Source: Phoronis australis (Eukaryota > Phoronida > Phoronidae). Taken from it: a DNA stretch of 62,000 nt. Under the pieces are notes generated by a model. It had not been told where the DNA came from. It worked only from the letters and a program-made list of their open reading frames with translations, and did not search any database. Location of the stretch: assembly GCA_002633005.1 (NCBI GenBank), contig NMRA01000639.1, forward strand, positions 15,609-77,608, read 5' to 3'. The position numbers were made by a program, and so were the translations under genes. Shown here piece by piece: positions 44,935 to 56,365 of the stretch. Position 1 is the stretch's first letter. Each line of letters starts with the position of its first letter.

Positions 44935-46683
44935 TTTGCGCCAAACAACTTTTGATTTAAATTACTTACTTTTATAACACCAGTGTCATCTTTTTTAACC
45001 AATCACAATTTAAAGAAAGGTTAAGAATACGATGAAATTGTTTTTTCGTAGAGCAAATATGCCTTGAAAAAACTTCTTTTGGCACCAGAACATAGCTTAC
45101 AGCGGTTACTGGATTTTGAGAACCAGCTTGGTGTATGTTACTCAGTGGAGAAAACTGGTTCTTAAAGTGTGCTACCCCTGTAAGTGTCTATTACCGTGGA
45201 TATGTTAAAAAGTACCTGATAGAAGTAAATCATTATGGACATTCTTGCTTCTGAAGATTGGGACATGGGTGATTTTGGTGTTTCGTTGTATTTTTCAAAT
45301 ATGAGACACTGCATTTTGTATCAGTTGAGTCTGAAAATGGACTTGGTAGTTCTTAAAATCATTGGAAATAGCCAACGACAGTTTTTTTATGTGTCCCCCA
45401 TACTGTATCACATCGAGGTGAATGATCACTTGTTGTTGATTGTAGTTGGACTTGAATTTGGGGCGGCCAATATTGTCCATTTCTAAAATTTTGTGCATGC
45501 TCTGACCTTGAGCAAAATAATTTAACTTTTCACTGTCTTGACGTGAAGTGTGTGTGTGTCTGTGTTTTTGTAATATTTGTCACATGGTGTAAGGTGTGTA
45601 GTGTGGATGCTTGACTAAAGGGGGCTCTGAAGTTGCTCAGGGCGAGTTGTTCTAGGGTAACTCATAAATGAATTGGAAAGTAAATATGTGAAGCCTGCTG
45701 AATATAACGAATGATGTCTGATCTTTTGTCCACCCAGGGATGCAGTGGGTATGGAAGAAAATTGCACTGAGTCAGTCTATTGATCAATACATCCATTGCT
45801 GTCTTGTATTCCAAGAGGACGCTCGACCTCGTTGGATCATGACCTTATTAACAACATAAAGCTTGTCATGTTTGAGTTGTACAGCAATCGTAAATTGTTT
45901 TACTTGCCATATTTCCAAAAGTAATAATCAGAGTAGAACAGTGCTCAAAATGTACTTGCTTTATAGGATATGTGATGATAACTGGACAATAGAGAATTAT
46001 AACGTGGCAGCTGATTTTAAGGAATGCCAAGTATTTTGCCTGTATGTAGTATGTACTGTACAGTGCAAAAAATCTATTTTCGGTGCTTTTTAGCCCATCT
46101 GTTCTGGTCTCATTTGCCTGTTCTGTTGTAATTTCAAAGAAGTTTTCACTTTGATTTGCATTGGTTTGCACTCAACGCTCCATCTTAATGGGGGTATAAA
46201 GACTGAATTATTGATTATTTTTGTTTCAGCTTAGCATTTGATTCTTCGTTTCGATTTTTGTGAAAAAAATGAAATTGATTTGAAAGTTGCAAAACTTGTC
46301 ATTTTGATCTCTGAAAATTCTTTACCTTATTTTAGTGCTCTGCACTGTTGCATTATTGTAGCTTTGATAGCTGTAAAAGCTTAAACCAAAAATTACCCAA
46401 TAATTATTACTATACATGGTTCCTTTTGAATGAGCAAATGGCCATGTTGGCCCTTGTTTGTGTTGCTGTAAGAATACACAGAAAACTGAAGAGTAATTGG
46501 ATACAAACAGAGAAGTTTGCTATTTTTCAGATCTTATATAAATACTCTCTGGTACGTATTTAGTGCAGCCTTAAATGCACTGATTTTCAGTGACAGTTGA
46601 CTTAATTATCCATGTGACGACTTCAAAACTTGAAACCTGTTCATCTCAGTTCATAATTTCAGGATGGTGGCAAGCACTTGAAC

Positions 46684-48251
46684 TTAAAAGGAGAATGCCA
46701 CCCAAAAACAACCTATTTTGTATCGATTTAGATGGAGTAGTTCCACTCGATAACAGCAAATACAACTCTTTTACCTGACACCTGTTGGCAGACAGAGGTG
46801 TTATAATTAACCAATGACGCCAGACGTTTGAATGCAGTCTGTTCGGCAGTTCACAACACGCTTGCTGGTGTCAAAATTGGAAACTAAACTTCCAGTCACG
46901 AAAAGACTATACTAGTGAGTCATAGAAAAAATGTCCACACTGATTATTTTGGTGAATTGGCCGCGAAACTGCAAATCTTGTTACTAGCTTGTCAGGGGTC
47001 GCGAAGTCAGGTTGCCCTTCCACAGAACCGTCAGGGCAAAAGTTGTATAGTAACAATGATTCGAATAATGCATATGAATATCTCAATAAAGATTCCCCTA
47101 AAATCTGACCATGACATATAAAATCGAGTTATTGTTTCACAACAGCTATCTGTCAGCAAACACTGAATAAGCATTTGTCTCACACAGTCTCAGTGCCAGA
47201 TCAATTAGTTTATTAGTGCATCTAAAACCGGTAACGCAGTAATTTATTCATTGCTGTCTTCTCAAAACATTTTCACTTAGGAACACTCCAAGGCATTACA
47301 AATTGTATCTAACGAGACAGACTTTTTTCAGTTTTATATAAGCATTGGTTAGGGTGAGAATAATTCATTTTGAAACAGAATGCAAAATTTAAACGTTAGC
47401 GTGGCAACTCGCAATCCCGACTTAGACGACAGGCTCATTCGATGAAGGTTTCACAAGAATACACTGATCAAGAAATAATAGAGAGGCCCCGTGAACGTGC
47501 ACAGACAACGAAACGTATGGATAGTTCTCCAAAAACGGTTTGAATGACTTGTCCATGAGCTAACCGCACAATAATGGAAACGACTGACGCTTGCATTTGC
47601 TTCCACAAGTGAAATGAATTCTTGGAGAAGCGCAAACGTGTCTCACAGACCATCCTGATTTTGCACTGCATCTAAAAAATGTGTGCTTACGACGTTTTTG
47701 GGTCGGAGAAAAAGAATTGGCGAAAACATCCTGCACCCAGAGGACCAAACAGAAGCCTCACGAACGAGTCAATCATCAAACAGGTTATATAAAATGTTAT
47801 GTTCTCACGCCTTGAATTAATTGTAATTGTTTATGTTTTCATGGCCAACAACAATTCTCCATAATCAAGAACTGAACCATATCCCATCCGAGGAAATGCA
47901 GGCCACTGACAGACATGGATAAGTTTCACGGCCTCATACTTGGTATTAACGCCATACTTTTCATTCTTCACTACCGCGAGCTACTTTCGAAGCATTATGG
48001 GCTCTCAAAAAAGTAATATACCCGCTTTCCTCGCAGCTTCATAGTTCGCACAGGGGGGAACGATACACCACACCATAGTGGCACTCACTCTGCCAAAGAA
48101 CCACTGACGTTGCAGCGTCATTTCTCACCTTCCTCACAGGTTAACACGACACCTCTCAGCGAGGTAAGATCGACCGTATTGAGGTGATGTGGATATAGAC
48201 CGATTTAGACGGTAAAAAAGACTAATTAAATCAGGTGGCATTCTTCCTTAA
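46684..48251. mobile_element. Possible TTAA-flanked inverted-repeat element
   Basis: TTAA followed by AAGGAGAATGCCACCC on the left faces GGTGGCATTCTTCC followed by TTAA on the right, 1.57 kb apart. TTAA duplications are typical of piggyBac and Kolobok elements. The interior shows no transposase. The ends are short, so two unrelated fragments remain possible. Confidence 0.4.
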
Positions 48252-48908
48252 TGCTCAGACATTTATTGGTCAATTTTTAGGGAATCTCACAATTTGAAAT
48301 CTACTACAAATGAATTTCAAATCCATGCCAGGGTTTTCATGATAACTGAATTTGAAATCATATTGTGTATCTGCCAAATACAAAACAGCAATATATGAAG
48401 TTGTGCTATTTGTAATTGTTTATTGGTGACATGAACAAGGCCATAGGGCGTTTCTTGAGAACAATGGCAGCATCTGTTTGGAAAGAGTAAGAAAAAATAG
48501 GCTTTTGGGAAATCAAAAATTGTTTTTTTGAATTATAGAAAATGAATAACTCAAGTTTTGAGTCATGTCTAACATGGTGTATAATGACATTTTTCATATT
48601 TTAAGGGGGAACATGGAAAAGCGATCAGTCTTTCTGCCGTCCATAAAAGCATTCAATTACAAGAAGAGTAATTGTCAAAATTAATTAATGTTCAAAATGT
48701 CTTAGACAATTAAGAACTGTATTCTTCAATAAACATGACAGACAAAACTGACACATAGCTTCGTGGTTTTTCAAACTATTTAGGAAATTAGATAAAAGTA
48801 CTTGCAATACACAATACAAAGATAGAAACCTCTCAAAAAAATTCAGAAATTGATGTTCGCATTGCCACTGTACTCCCGAGAGGTCATCTTGAGAAGCAAT
48901 GTTGATAC

Positions 48909-49045
48909 CAGGAGCGGATCCAGGAATTTGAGTTGAGGGGGGGGGCAGGGCAGCATAGTAGCCAGGATTTTGCCTGTCAGACATTTGCACCTNGGGGGGG
49001 GGGGGGGGCCATGGCTCCCTTGGCCCCACTCTAAATCTACCACTG
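48909..49045 (+). mobile_element. hAT-like miniature element, copy 1
   Basis: It begins CAGGAGCGGATCCAGG and ends AATCTACCACTG. GATAC is duplicated on both sides. Internal blocks (TTTGAGTTG, AGCCAGGATTTTGCC, ATTTGCACC) match copies 2 and 3. It holds a G-run with an N at 48993. Confidence 0.88.
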
Positions 49046-49377
49046 GATACTCGGATGGCTTAGTTCTATGCAGGAATGTCTGTGCGTGTATTCCTGAATA
49101 AATTAGCAAATGTAAGTTACGTAAATTAACTGGCCAACTAATTACAAATTTTATGAGGTCTACCAAAGTGTCGAGCTTTGTCAAAAAACTCAACCACAAG
49201 CTTTAATGAAAGATGTTAGTGAAATTGTTCTCAGTATCATAATTCAGTAACAGTCCATCTTAGAACCAGAAATCCATTCAAAGTAGTCACTCAGGAGCTT
49301 TATTCATGTTTGTTCACTGTGATTTTCACAAGAGCGGAACGGCATTTACAACAAAAGTAGAGGAATGAAACAGAGTG

Positions 49378-49614
49378 CAGAGGCGGATCTACAGGGGGGG
49401 TTCAGGGGGCTTAAACCGCCCCCCTCGGGACAGAATCAAAAATAAAAACTGGAAAAAAAATCGCCAGAAAAACGAAATTAGGTACTAAAAATCCCAAAAA
49501 ATCTTACCCGGAGGAGGGAAACCTTCTCGCGACCTTCCTTCTCCTCGGCGCTATGCGCCTCGGATTCTTTCGAATCCTAAACCCCCCCTTACTGAAATCG
49601 TAGATCTGCCACTG
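49378..49614 (+). mobile_element. hAT-like miniature element, related longer type
   Basis: The ends CAGAGGCGGATCTAC and GTAGATCTGCCACTG form near-perfect inverted repeats, and GAGTG flanks both sides. The interior differs from the shorter copies (CGCTATGCGCC hairpin, CGGATTCTTTCGAATCC palindrome). Confidence 0.87.
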
Positions 49615-49629
49615 GAGTGGTAAAAAATT

Positions 49630-49880
49630 TTTGTGTGCTAAAAATTCTTTCATTTTGGGACAAAATTGCCATATTTCTACTTTCCACAGGCTTACCACAT
49701 TGCTGTCAATGCTCACATTTCACCAAACGTTGTTTAGTAATAGCTACACCATACAAACCATGCTAAAGTAAATTTCCAGATAAGTTATTTTTGTTGAGAA
49801 AAAAACAAAACGAAATTTCACCTGACCGCCATATTGTGTCCCAAAGTGAAGATTTTTGTGCAACTTATAAAACATAATCT
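49630..49880. mobile_element. Element of the GGGACACAATATGG family
   Basis: TTTTGGGACAAAATTGCC on the left is mirrored by a right-end complement TTTGGGACACAATATGGCGG. Related, diverged copies lie at 40553-40900, 42650-42920, 54875-55090, 55700-55990 and 57350-57560. No coding capacity. Confidence 0.65.
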
Positions 49881-50039
49881 TGTTGCTTAATTAATGCATT
49901 TTTACTTTGTGGCATCACAAACGTGGGTGTGATAAGTCTCTCCCACCTTCTCTGCGTGAAGTAAAACTGTCACTCCAATTGGCTGTGCCATGCCTCTTGT
50001 GTTGGTCAACACTGCTGACACCTTTAGTTCAAAAAGCAT

Positions 50040-50306
50040 AGCTGGTTCTGGTCTGTACCCAAATCTTTTTGAGATCTGCAATCGCCGACTAAACATACAC
50101 AATTCAGCCAAGGTCTCATGTTTTTTGTTTGAAAATTTGCACAAAGGCACGCAAGCAATTTGTGATTTGCCAAGCTTTGAGTAAAAAACGAATCGTGCAT
50201 CATTTTTCCTTGTCTCAGGTCGATTTTCTGTTTTAACAAAGTGAACAACTAAAAATACTGCACCACCTACTTGATTTTCAAAAAACAAAACAAACCAGAA
50301 CCAGCT
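50040..50306. mobile_element. Inverted-repeat element with AGCTGGTTCTGG ends
   Basis: AGCTGGTTCTGGTCTGT on the left and ACAAACCAGAACCAGCT on the right are inverted with one mismatch. The right half matches 40140-40255 (shared CATTTTTCCTTGT, AAAAATACNGCACCACC). A piece of a left end is near 42015. I see no target duplication. Confidence 0.72.
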
Positions 50307-50785
50307 CAGTGCCCGCAATACATGCTTCTGCTTGTACCCAATTGTTGTTGTGTGCGCCTAGGTGTAGTGGTCTGGAAAAAAAGTGATGTCGCATTATCAC
50401 AGAGACTATTGCCCTGTTGTGTAACCATGTGTTACAAAACTGGGATACGAAAAATGCAGTACAAGGTAATTAATTCATTTATGGTAATGAGGGCAGAATG
50501 AGACAGCAATTAAGACTCTCATGAGAATGCGTGTTATTTTTATTTAATTGTGTATGCTGATTTGTAGAATTGAAGCCTGATGGTCGACGTCGTATTGCCT
50601 CCCCAAGGATGTCCACTCCGGCAGGGAGTGGGCGGGATAAATTACATACTACTGACTGCTAGGGCAAATTCTTATCAATTTTGTGCAAAATGAATTTCAA
50701 AATCAGCTAATTTTCATTTTTTAAACGCTTCTAGATTGTAATGAATGTGCACAGTTGTTCAAAACATTGCCTTGTAGTAGCTATG

Positions 50786-50950
50786 CAGGTGCGGATCCAG
50801 GATTTTGAGTTGGGGGGGGAGTGCAGGACAGAGTATTAGCCAGGATTTTGCCCGTCAAACATTCGCACCCCCGAACTGCCAAATGGAATCTGGAAGAATT
50901 TTAGGGGGGTGGGGCATTGCCCCCTTGGCGCCCCCTCAAATCCACCACTG
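50786..50950 (+). mobile_element. hAT-like miniature element, copy 2
   Basis: It begins CAGGTGCGGATCCAGG and ends AATCCACCACTG, with CTATG on both sides. It contains TTAGCCAGGATTTTGCC and CCAAATGGAATCTGGAAG. It sits inside an older repeat (about 50680-51030). Confidence 0.9.
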
Positions 50951-53192
50951 CTATGGTCCATAACTTGAACATCAGTGGTAAAAAAATTTCAGTTGTTCGC
51001 CAGTGGTGAGATTTTACTGTACTGTTTTTCTCTCTTTCTAAAGAAATATCAATACCATATTCACCCTAATAGGCATCCAGGTGCTTAGAAAAATTCGTTT
51101 TGGAGGGGGGGTGGGGGGGCTGGCGCTTACTGTAGCCTGAGGCGGTTGAAAGCCGGTCTCTGAAACAGGTGAAATCGGTATCTAGGATTCATCAAATTTA
51201 TGCTCTGTGAGGTATCTGTAACGTATGACAGACTTTCTACAAAATTGTGGTGCATGCTATCAAACTTCGTTGTTAAATTACAATTTATCATTTTACAGAA
51301 AATTGTGCTGAAATCCCTGGGCAAAAACTTGCTGACTGATGCTGATGCATCACTGCCTCGTGATCATTGATATGGCAACTTGAATTCTTGAATAAAAATA
51401 CAGTTTCGACTCAACAAATTACCTGAAATCCCCCTTAAGTTTTCCAAATAGCATCCCTAAAATTTTTAAGTTCCTATGGAGTCAGGATTAACAGCTGATC
51501 ATTCGGGCTACGGAGTTGGTGTGGTTGGATACATCAGGATTATTTTAAGTTTTTTGTTATTAACCTTCAACTTAAAAATGGCGCCAAGCCTAACTAACGT
51601 TCAATGCTTTTAACAAGATAACTGTATTTAAACTTGATGGCATTTTGAGCCAGAGGCTTCTCTCACACATGGTCAAGTTATGATGTATAAATATACAAAA
51701 TTACAATGTAATATTACAATTAATTTGAAAATGTATGGAATGAAAATATTACACAATTAAATTAAGTTAAATTAAAATAAATCAATAAAAGTTAACTTAA
51801 AATAAATTAAAATTACCAGTGGAATTTTACATACTGGAAAGGTGAGATTTAATTTGTATTTTAAAAAGGAATGATGAAGTACAATTTTGAATGATGACTG
51901 GCAAGGGAGATAAGTACTCACATTTGAATAGAATCTTAACAAGGGAGAAAAGTCCTCATATAGTAGCACTGAGTTACATGCATTGCGACTCCTGAATAAA
52001 CCACCCTCAAAGTGGTTATAGTCACTGTCATGTGCGATTCTCATGATTCAGTATGTTGCAAATGGCAGCCAGTTTATTTGTCTCTTCTAGCTTCACTGCC
52101 ATCACAAGTTGTTATTCAGTCTCATGATTTGTGTAACTCAAATAATCAGCTGTTGCCGTGTTAATAAATGGCTGATGACGCCTCAACTCACACGATTTTT
52201 GTGACTCATTTTGCCGTAAGCTGTAATTAACTTTGCATGAGAATGGAAAAAAGATGTTTTCTGAAGAATTGAGTATAAGTGTAATCTCCTGTAGAAAAAT
52301 GGAAGATAAAATGAAGACTTAAATTGCCAAATTCTCATGGCGTTACAACCTGGAGGCGAAAAAATGCATTTTCTGGGAACAGTGAAAAATGAAATGATCT
52401 AATATGAGGCCATAGGCTTGTATTTGACTTCATGGTCATAGCATTTCTTTCATCATAAGGCTACCTGTTTTGTTCTAAGGTTAGTCATGGTCTGCACCAG
52501 CACAACTGATAAAGTAATAGGGCCGTCCCGGATTACACAGCGATAGAACTCTCCTTGTCCCGGAGGTGAGAAAGCGTGTTGTTTTTGTTCACTTGGTTTG
52601 TGAAATGTCACGCACATTTTCACAGGTCATGTTGGAAATGTAGATGTGTGTAGTATTGGAAATATTCCAAGTCACACGCTTAAAAGTACCGGAATTGAAT
52701 ATCTGGGAATTCTGTTTGGCTGAAAAATAACCCGACAAACTTGCTTTATCCACTCCGGTTTTTCCTGTCTTTGATTTATGTCAGAAAAGCGAAGAACTTT
52801 ACATCACGCACCCACGAATATTTGTTAACTTCATCCAACTTTCTTCTGTCGGAAAGTCAGCTCAGCACAGTAGTAATACTTTGTTGGCATTGGAAAAATT
52901 GTAGTAAAGCAATCGAGAATATGACAACAACTAAGAATATGTAGAAATCCAGTGACGTGAATTCAACGAGGCTACAAAAATACTTGATGGATACTGTAGC
53001 ATTGTGGGTAAATTAGCAAGATTTGAGAGTTGTAGTATATTCCGGGACTGCCCTATTGACCAGCTAAAACAATTCCACGAAAATATTGAACTAAATAATA
53101 AAACTCTGTTGCAAAGGTTTTTATGGTAACCACAGCTCTTTGGTCAAATGGTGTGTTTCCTAACTAAACTGAAACTTGTTTGGCCACATATT

Positions 53193-53261
53193 CATGGGTC
53201 CCGCACCATGGGGGCTATGGCGGCTATAGCCCCCACTTTTTTCAGTGCTGCGCCGCCCATG
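53193..53261. mobile_element. Short relative of the CATGGGTGGCGC foldback element
   Basis: It begins CATGGGTCCCGCACC and ends CAGTGCTGCGCCGCCCATG, with GGCTATAGCCCCC and CACTTTTTTCAGTGC as in the 35283 element. Flanking ATATT/TATAT is an imperfect target duplication. Confidence 0.7.
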
Positions 53262-54629
53262 TATATTCCAATATACGCCCATAAACAAATGATCTTAATA
53301 ACGAGAGTTTATGGTATGCACTGACAAGTTCAAAGTTGTTGAGTGACCTTGGTATGACCTTAGATTGACTGACCAATGACAGACAGCAGAAGTCAAATCT
53401 GCAGAACTATACATTTGTTGTTTTTAGAATACCCATTTCAATCTTCAATACATTGGAATTTGTGAGCCATTTGACTTATTTACATCAGAGGCACATGTAG
53501 CCATCTCTTTAACTGAAAGTGAAAATATTCTCAAAGACAATGGAATTGCCAAATCCCAAAAAATAAAGAACAAAAAATATAAAGACAATAGTATTGTATT
53601 TATTAGTAATTTATGAATTCTTAAACAAATTACTAGTGAATTAGTTAACCATGTTTGAGAACAAAGAAGTGGGTTTAGAAACATCTGATTATAAGTAATG
53701 TGAATATTTTGGGAAACGAAGATGGAAAAAGCCTTTTCCTACCAAAGTATTTGATACCTTTTCTCAAACGTTTAACGTTTTGAGTTTACATTGAAGAATT
53801 GTTTCTACTCATTTGAACAGAAACACAGAAAACTGACTTACTAAATTAAACTGCACATGAAGTCAAACAAAACCAAGACTACACCTGGGGTCTGTTTCAT
53901 GAAATTGACTTGAGACAGACAAGACAGAACTTCGGTCTCATGACAGCGTTTTCCCATTGACTTTACCAGACGAAGGGGGTTCTGAGCCTGTGATAACATC
54001 TAATTTCTTTGTTAACTGCCAAGCACAGTCTTTTGTCTGTAATGACAACAGGCAGGCCAATTATCTACCAGGCTTATTACAGACCACATGTGAACACAGT
54101 CAAACCCAGAGTGAATTGGTACATTCCGAAAGAATTGATTATCGTAACTTCGGTTGCAGGTAGGCGATTTTGGCAATTCAAAAACTAAACATGATCACCA
54201 TTTCACAAGGATTTCAGAAATGCCATTGGACTTGGTTTATGTTCAAATATGTTATAACTCAACTTTTATTTTTAACAGCACAGCCCAGTTAGGCTAGATT
54301 GGAGCAATTATCGAACAAAAGAAAGCTGGCCCTCTAACCACGAATGCCTAAGAATGAAGTTAATCAGTCGTGTAAGATATTGGCTATAGGAGTAAACTTC
54401 CCAATTTGTTGTTGGGCTATGGAATCGAACAAGTTGGAAGCAACGGGAAAACGCCGTAATGTTATGCTCCACACTTAGCTAATTCTAAAAAGCACTTAAA
54501 ACTCACTTTAGTAAAGAAAAAAGTTTCCGGCAATATACCCGTAACTGTTTTTCTCTGAGAAGATTTGTGCAGGTTATTTTCAGGCAGTGATGCGCTCATA
54601 ATCTAAGGAGTAAACCTTTATTTGACAAC

Positions 54630-54760
54630 TGGCCCACCTTACTGAGGTAGGGTAACTTGTTCTGGGTTAACTTGCCCCAGTGCAAGTCGCAGTGTGGACG
54701 CAAACCGGCAGGCAAGGCGGAAGTAGATGGAGCTGAAAGAAATAATGCTCAGTTATGTGT
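54630..54760 (+). repeat. Dispersed GGGTAACTTG repeat, copy 2
   Basis: GAGGTAGGGTAACTTGTTCT is followed by a second TAACTTGCCCCAG block and GTGTGGACGCAAACC, collinear with the copy near 1.8 kb. Shorter related pieces occur at 38930-39045 and 45600-45670. Confidence 0.7.
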
Positions 54761-54874
54761 CCATGGGTGTCTCATGCTTTGTCTGCCATATTGATAGCAA
54801 GATAAAATAGTAAGAAATGTTTGCATATAAATATTTTTTGTTGGACATTATATATTCTAGGTACCCGAGGGACA

Positions 54875-55090
54875 CAGAGAATTGCCAAAATTGTCCATTT
54901 TTTCAGTTTTCAAGGGATTTAACATTGTTATGAATGCACACAATTTTTCAAAATATTTTCTGTTTGTAGCAGTGGTACAGTACTTTGTTATGGCAAATCG
55001 TCATTCTGATACTGTGTGTCATTTATGAAAATATAAGAAACTAGAATTTCTCCTTTCAGGTCGCCATATTGTGTCCTAAATTTATTAGCT
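54875..55090. mobile_element. Element of the GGGACACAATATGG family
   Basis: GAGGGACACAGAGAATTGCC and AAAATTGTCC on the left face a right end TCGCCATATTGTGTCC. The order and spacing are as in the 49.6-kb copy. Confidence 0.62.
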
Positions 55091-55149
55091 TTTACGTTAC
55101 TCATAGGCTGCCCTTCAAGATTTGACATAAAAAATAAGCGGGGAATCAA

Positions 55150-55310
55150 CCATTGGTTGGACTTCAAAACCAAATGGCCAGTAATCAAACTGTTGTCCGG
55201 ACTTCAAAACGCGATGGCTTCACTCAAAACACTAGTTGACTAGATCCAAAACACGATGACCGGTGCTATAACTAGTTAGCTGGTGATCAAACACTATGGC
55301 CGTACTTCCT
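55150..55310 (+). repeat. Degenerate short tandem array
   Basis: Five or six imperfect units share TCAAAACNCNATGGC (for example ACTTCAAAACGCGATGGC), separated by CAGTA/CTAGTT-type spacers, with a period around 22-45 bases. It is old and diverged. Confidence 0.55.
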
Positions 55311-56318
55311 CAGAGACTCGCTTTGATTGTCTCGTAAGATTCAACTGACATCTAGTGTTAGATAGATTGATATGGAAAATACCGCATTGAAAAAAATATC
55401 ATGTCAGAAATGTTGTATTTGTCATATTCACAATACCAATGTGAAGTACGTGATTTAATATAATCTAAGTCACAAAACATTTTTGGTGGCTCCATCATTT
55501 TCATAACCATCTTAATAATGATTGCAACCCTTATCGTCTGAGTTTGTTAATGGCAGATTTGTTATTCACTCGCTGGTACTAATGAAAAAGGTCCTGTTTT
55601 CATTACTATGAAATAGGGAGAAAACAAAAGCTGTTGGCCAGCATGGGGGCGTTGGTGGATAATAATCATGCATGACAAATTGAGTGCAATGTACAGGAAG
55701 TAGTTAATTATTTATATTCGCCACTTGGCAAATTTCTAGCTTCTCATTAAAATGCAGTGTTTTTTCTAATACTAAATTAAGTTTCTTCATAACAATGTCT
55801 AAATATGGTTATTGATTGATTTAGCATTCAATATGACCCACACGTGAAATTCTATTTTTGTCAAATTTCTCATCAAAAATAAAAACAAAGAATAATTGTA
55901 GTCTGTTACTAGCATGTTTTTACTATTTAGATGCCATAAAATGGCTTTTGATGAACTTCCTATTATTTGTAGCAAAGTAATCATGCTTTGAAAAATGGAA
56001 AAAACTTACAATTTTGACAATTATTTTGTGCAAAATAAGTGTAGAATTACTGAAATTACATAACTTTGGCAAATTTTTTGTAATGTTTTTGCAACGTCTT
56101 GATTTAAACTTTGATAAGTTGATGAGTCTAACTTCCTCAAAAATTGTGCGAATTCCGCATCACGTTTTGTATCCTCATTTCCTTTCTATTAGTTACGCAT
56201 TATTATTATCATGGTTGTCCCTGCTAATAATAAAAATAAGCACCACACTATGCAACCCTGTTCCAATCATTTCTCTTCTAACTCTTAAGTTATGGCTGAA
56301 CATGACTCAGGGCTTTTC

Positions 56319-56365
56319 AAACATGATGAACATGGTGTAAAACATGTGAAACATGGTTCATCACT
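56319..56365. repeat. Foldback around AACATG motifs
   Basis: GATGAACATG and CATGGTTCATC face each other across a loop that itself repeats AACATG. Further GAACATG motifs flank it. It is small and possibly the end of a repeat. Confidence 0.55.

Noticed and set aside
45739-45859. Phase-compatible exon after a CCACCCAG acceptor, following start exon a
   Set aside because: The frame runs only about 40 codons to a stop, has no good donor and the peptide is not recognisable.
55150-55310. CRISPR-like array of spaced repeats
   Set aside because: Units are diverged, spacing is irregular and the genome is animal nuclear DNA.
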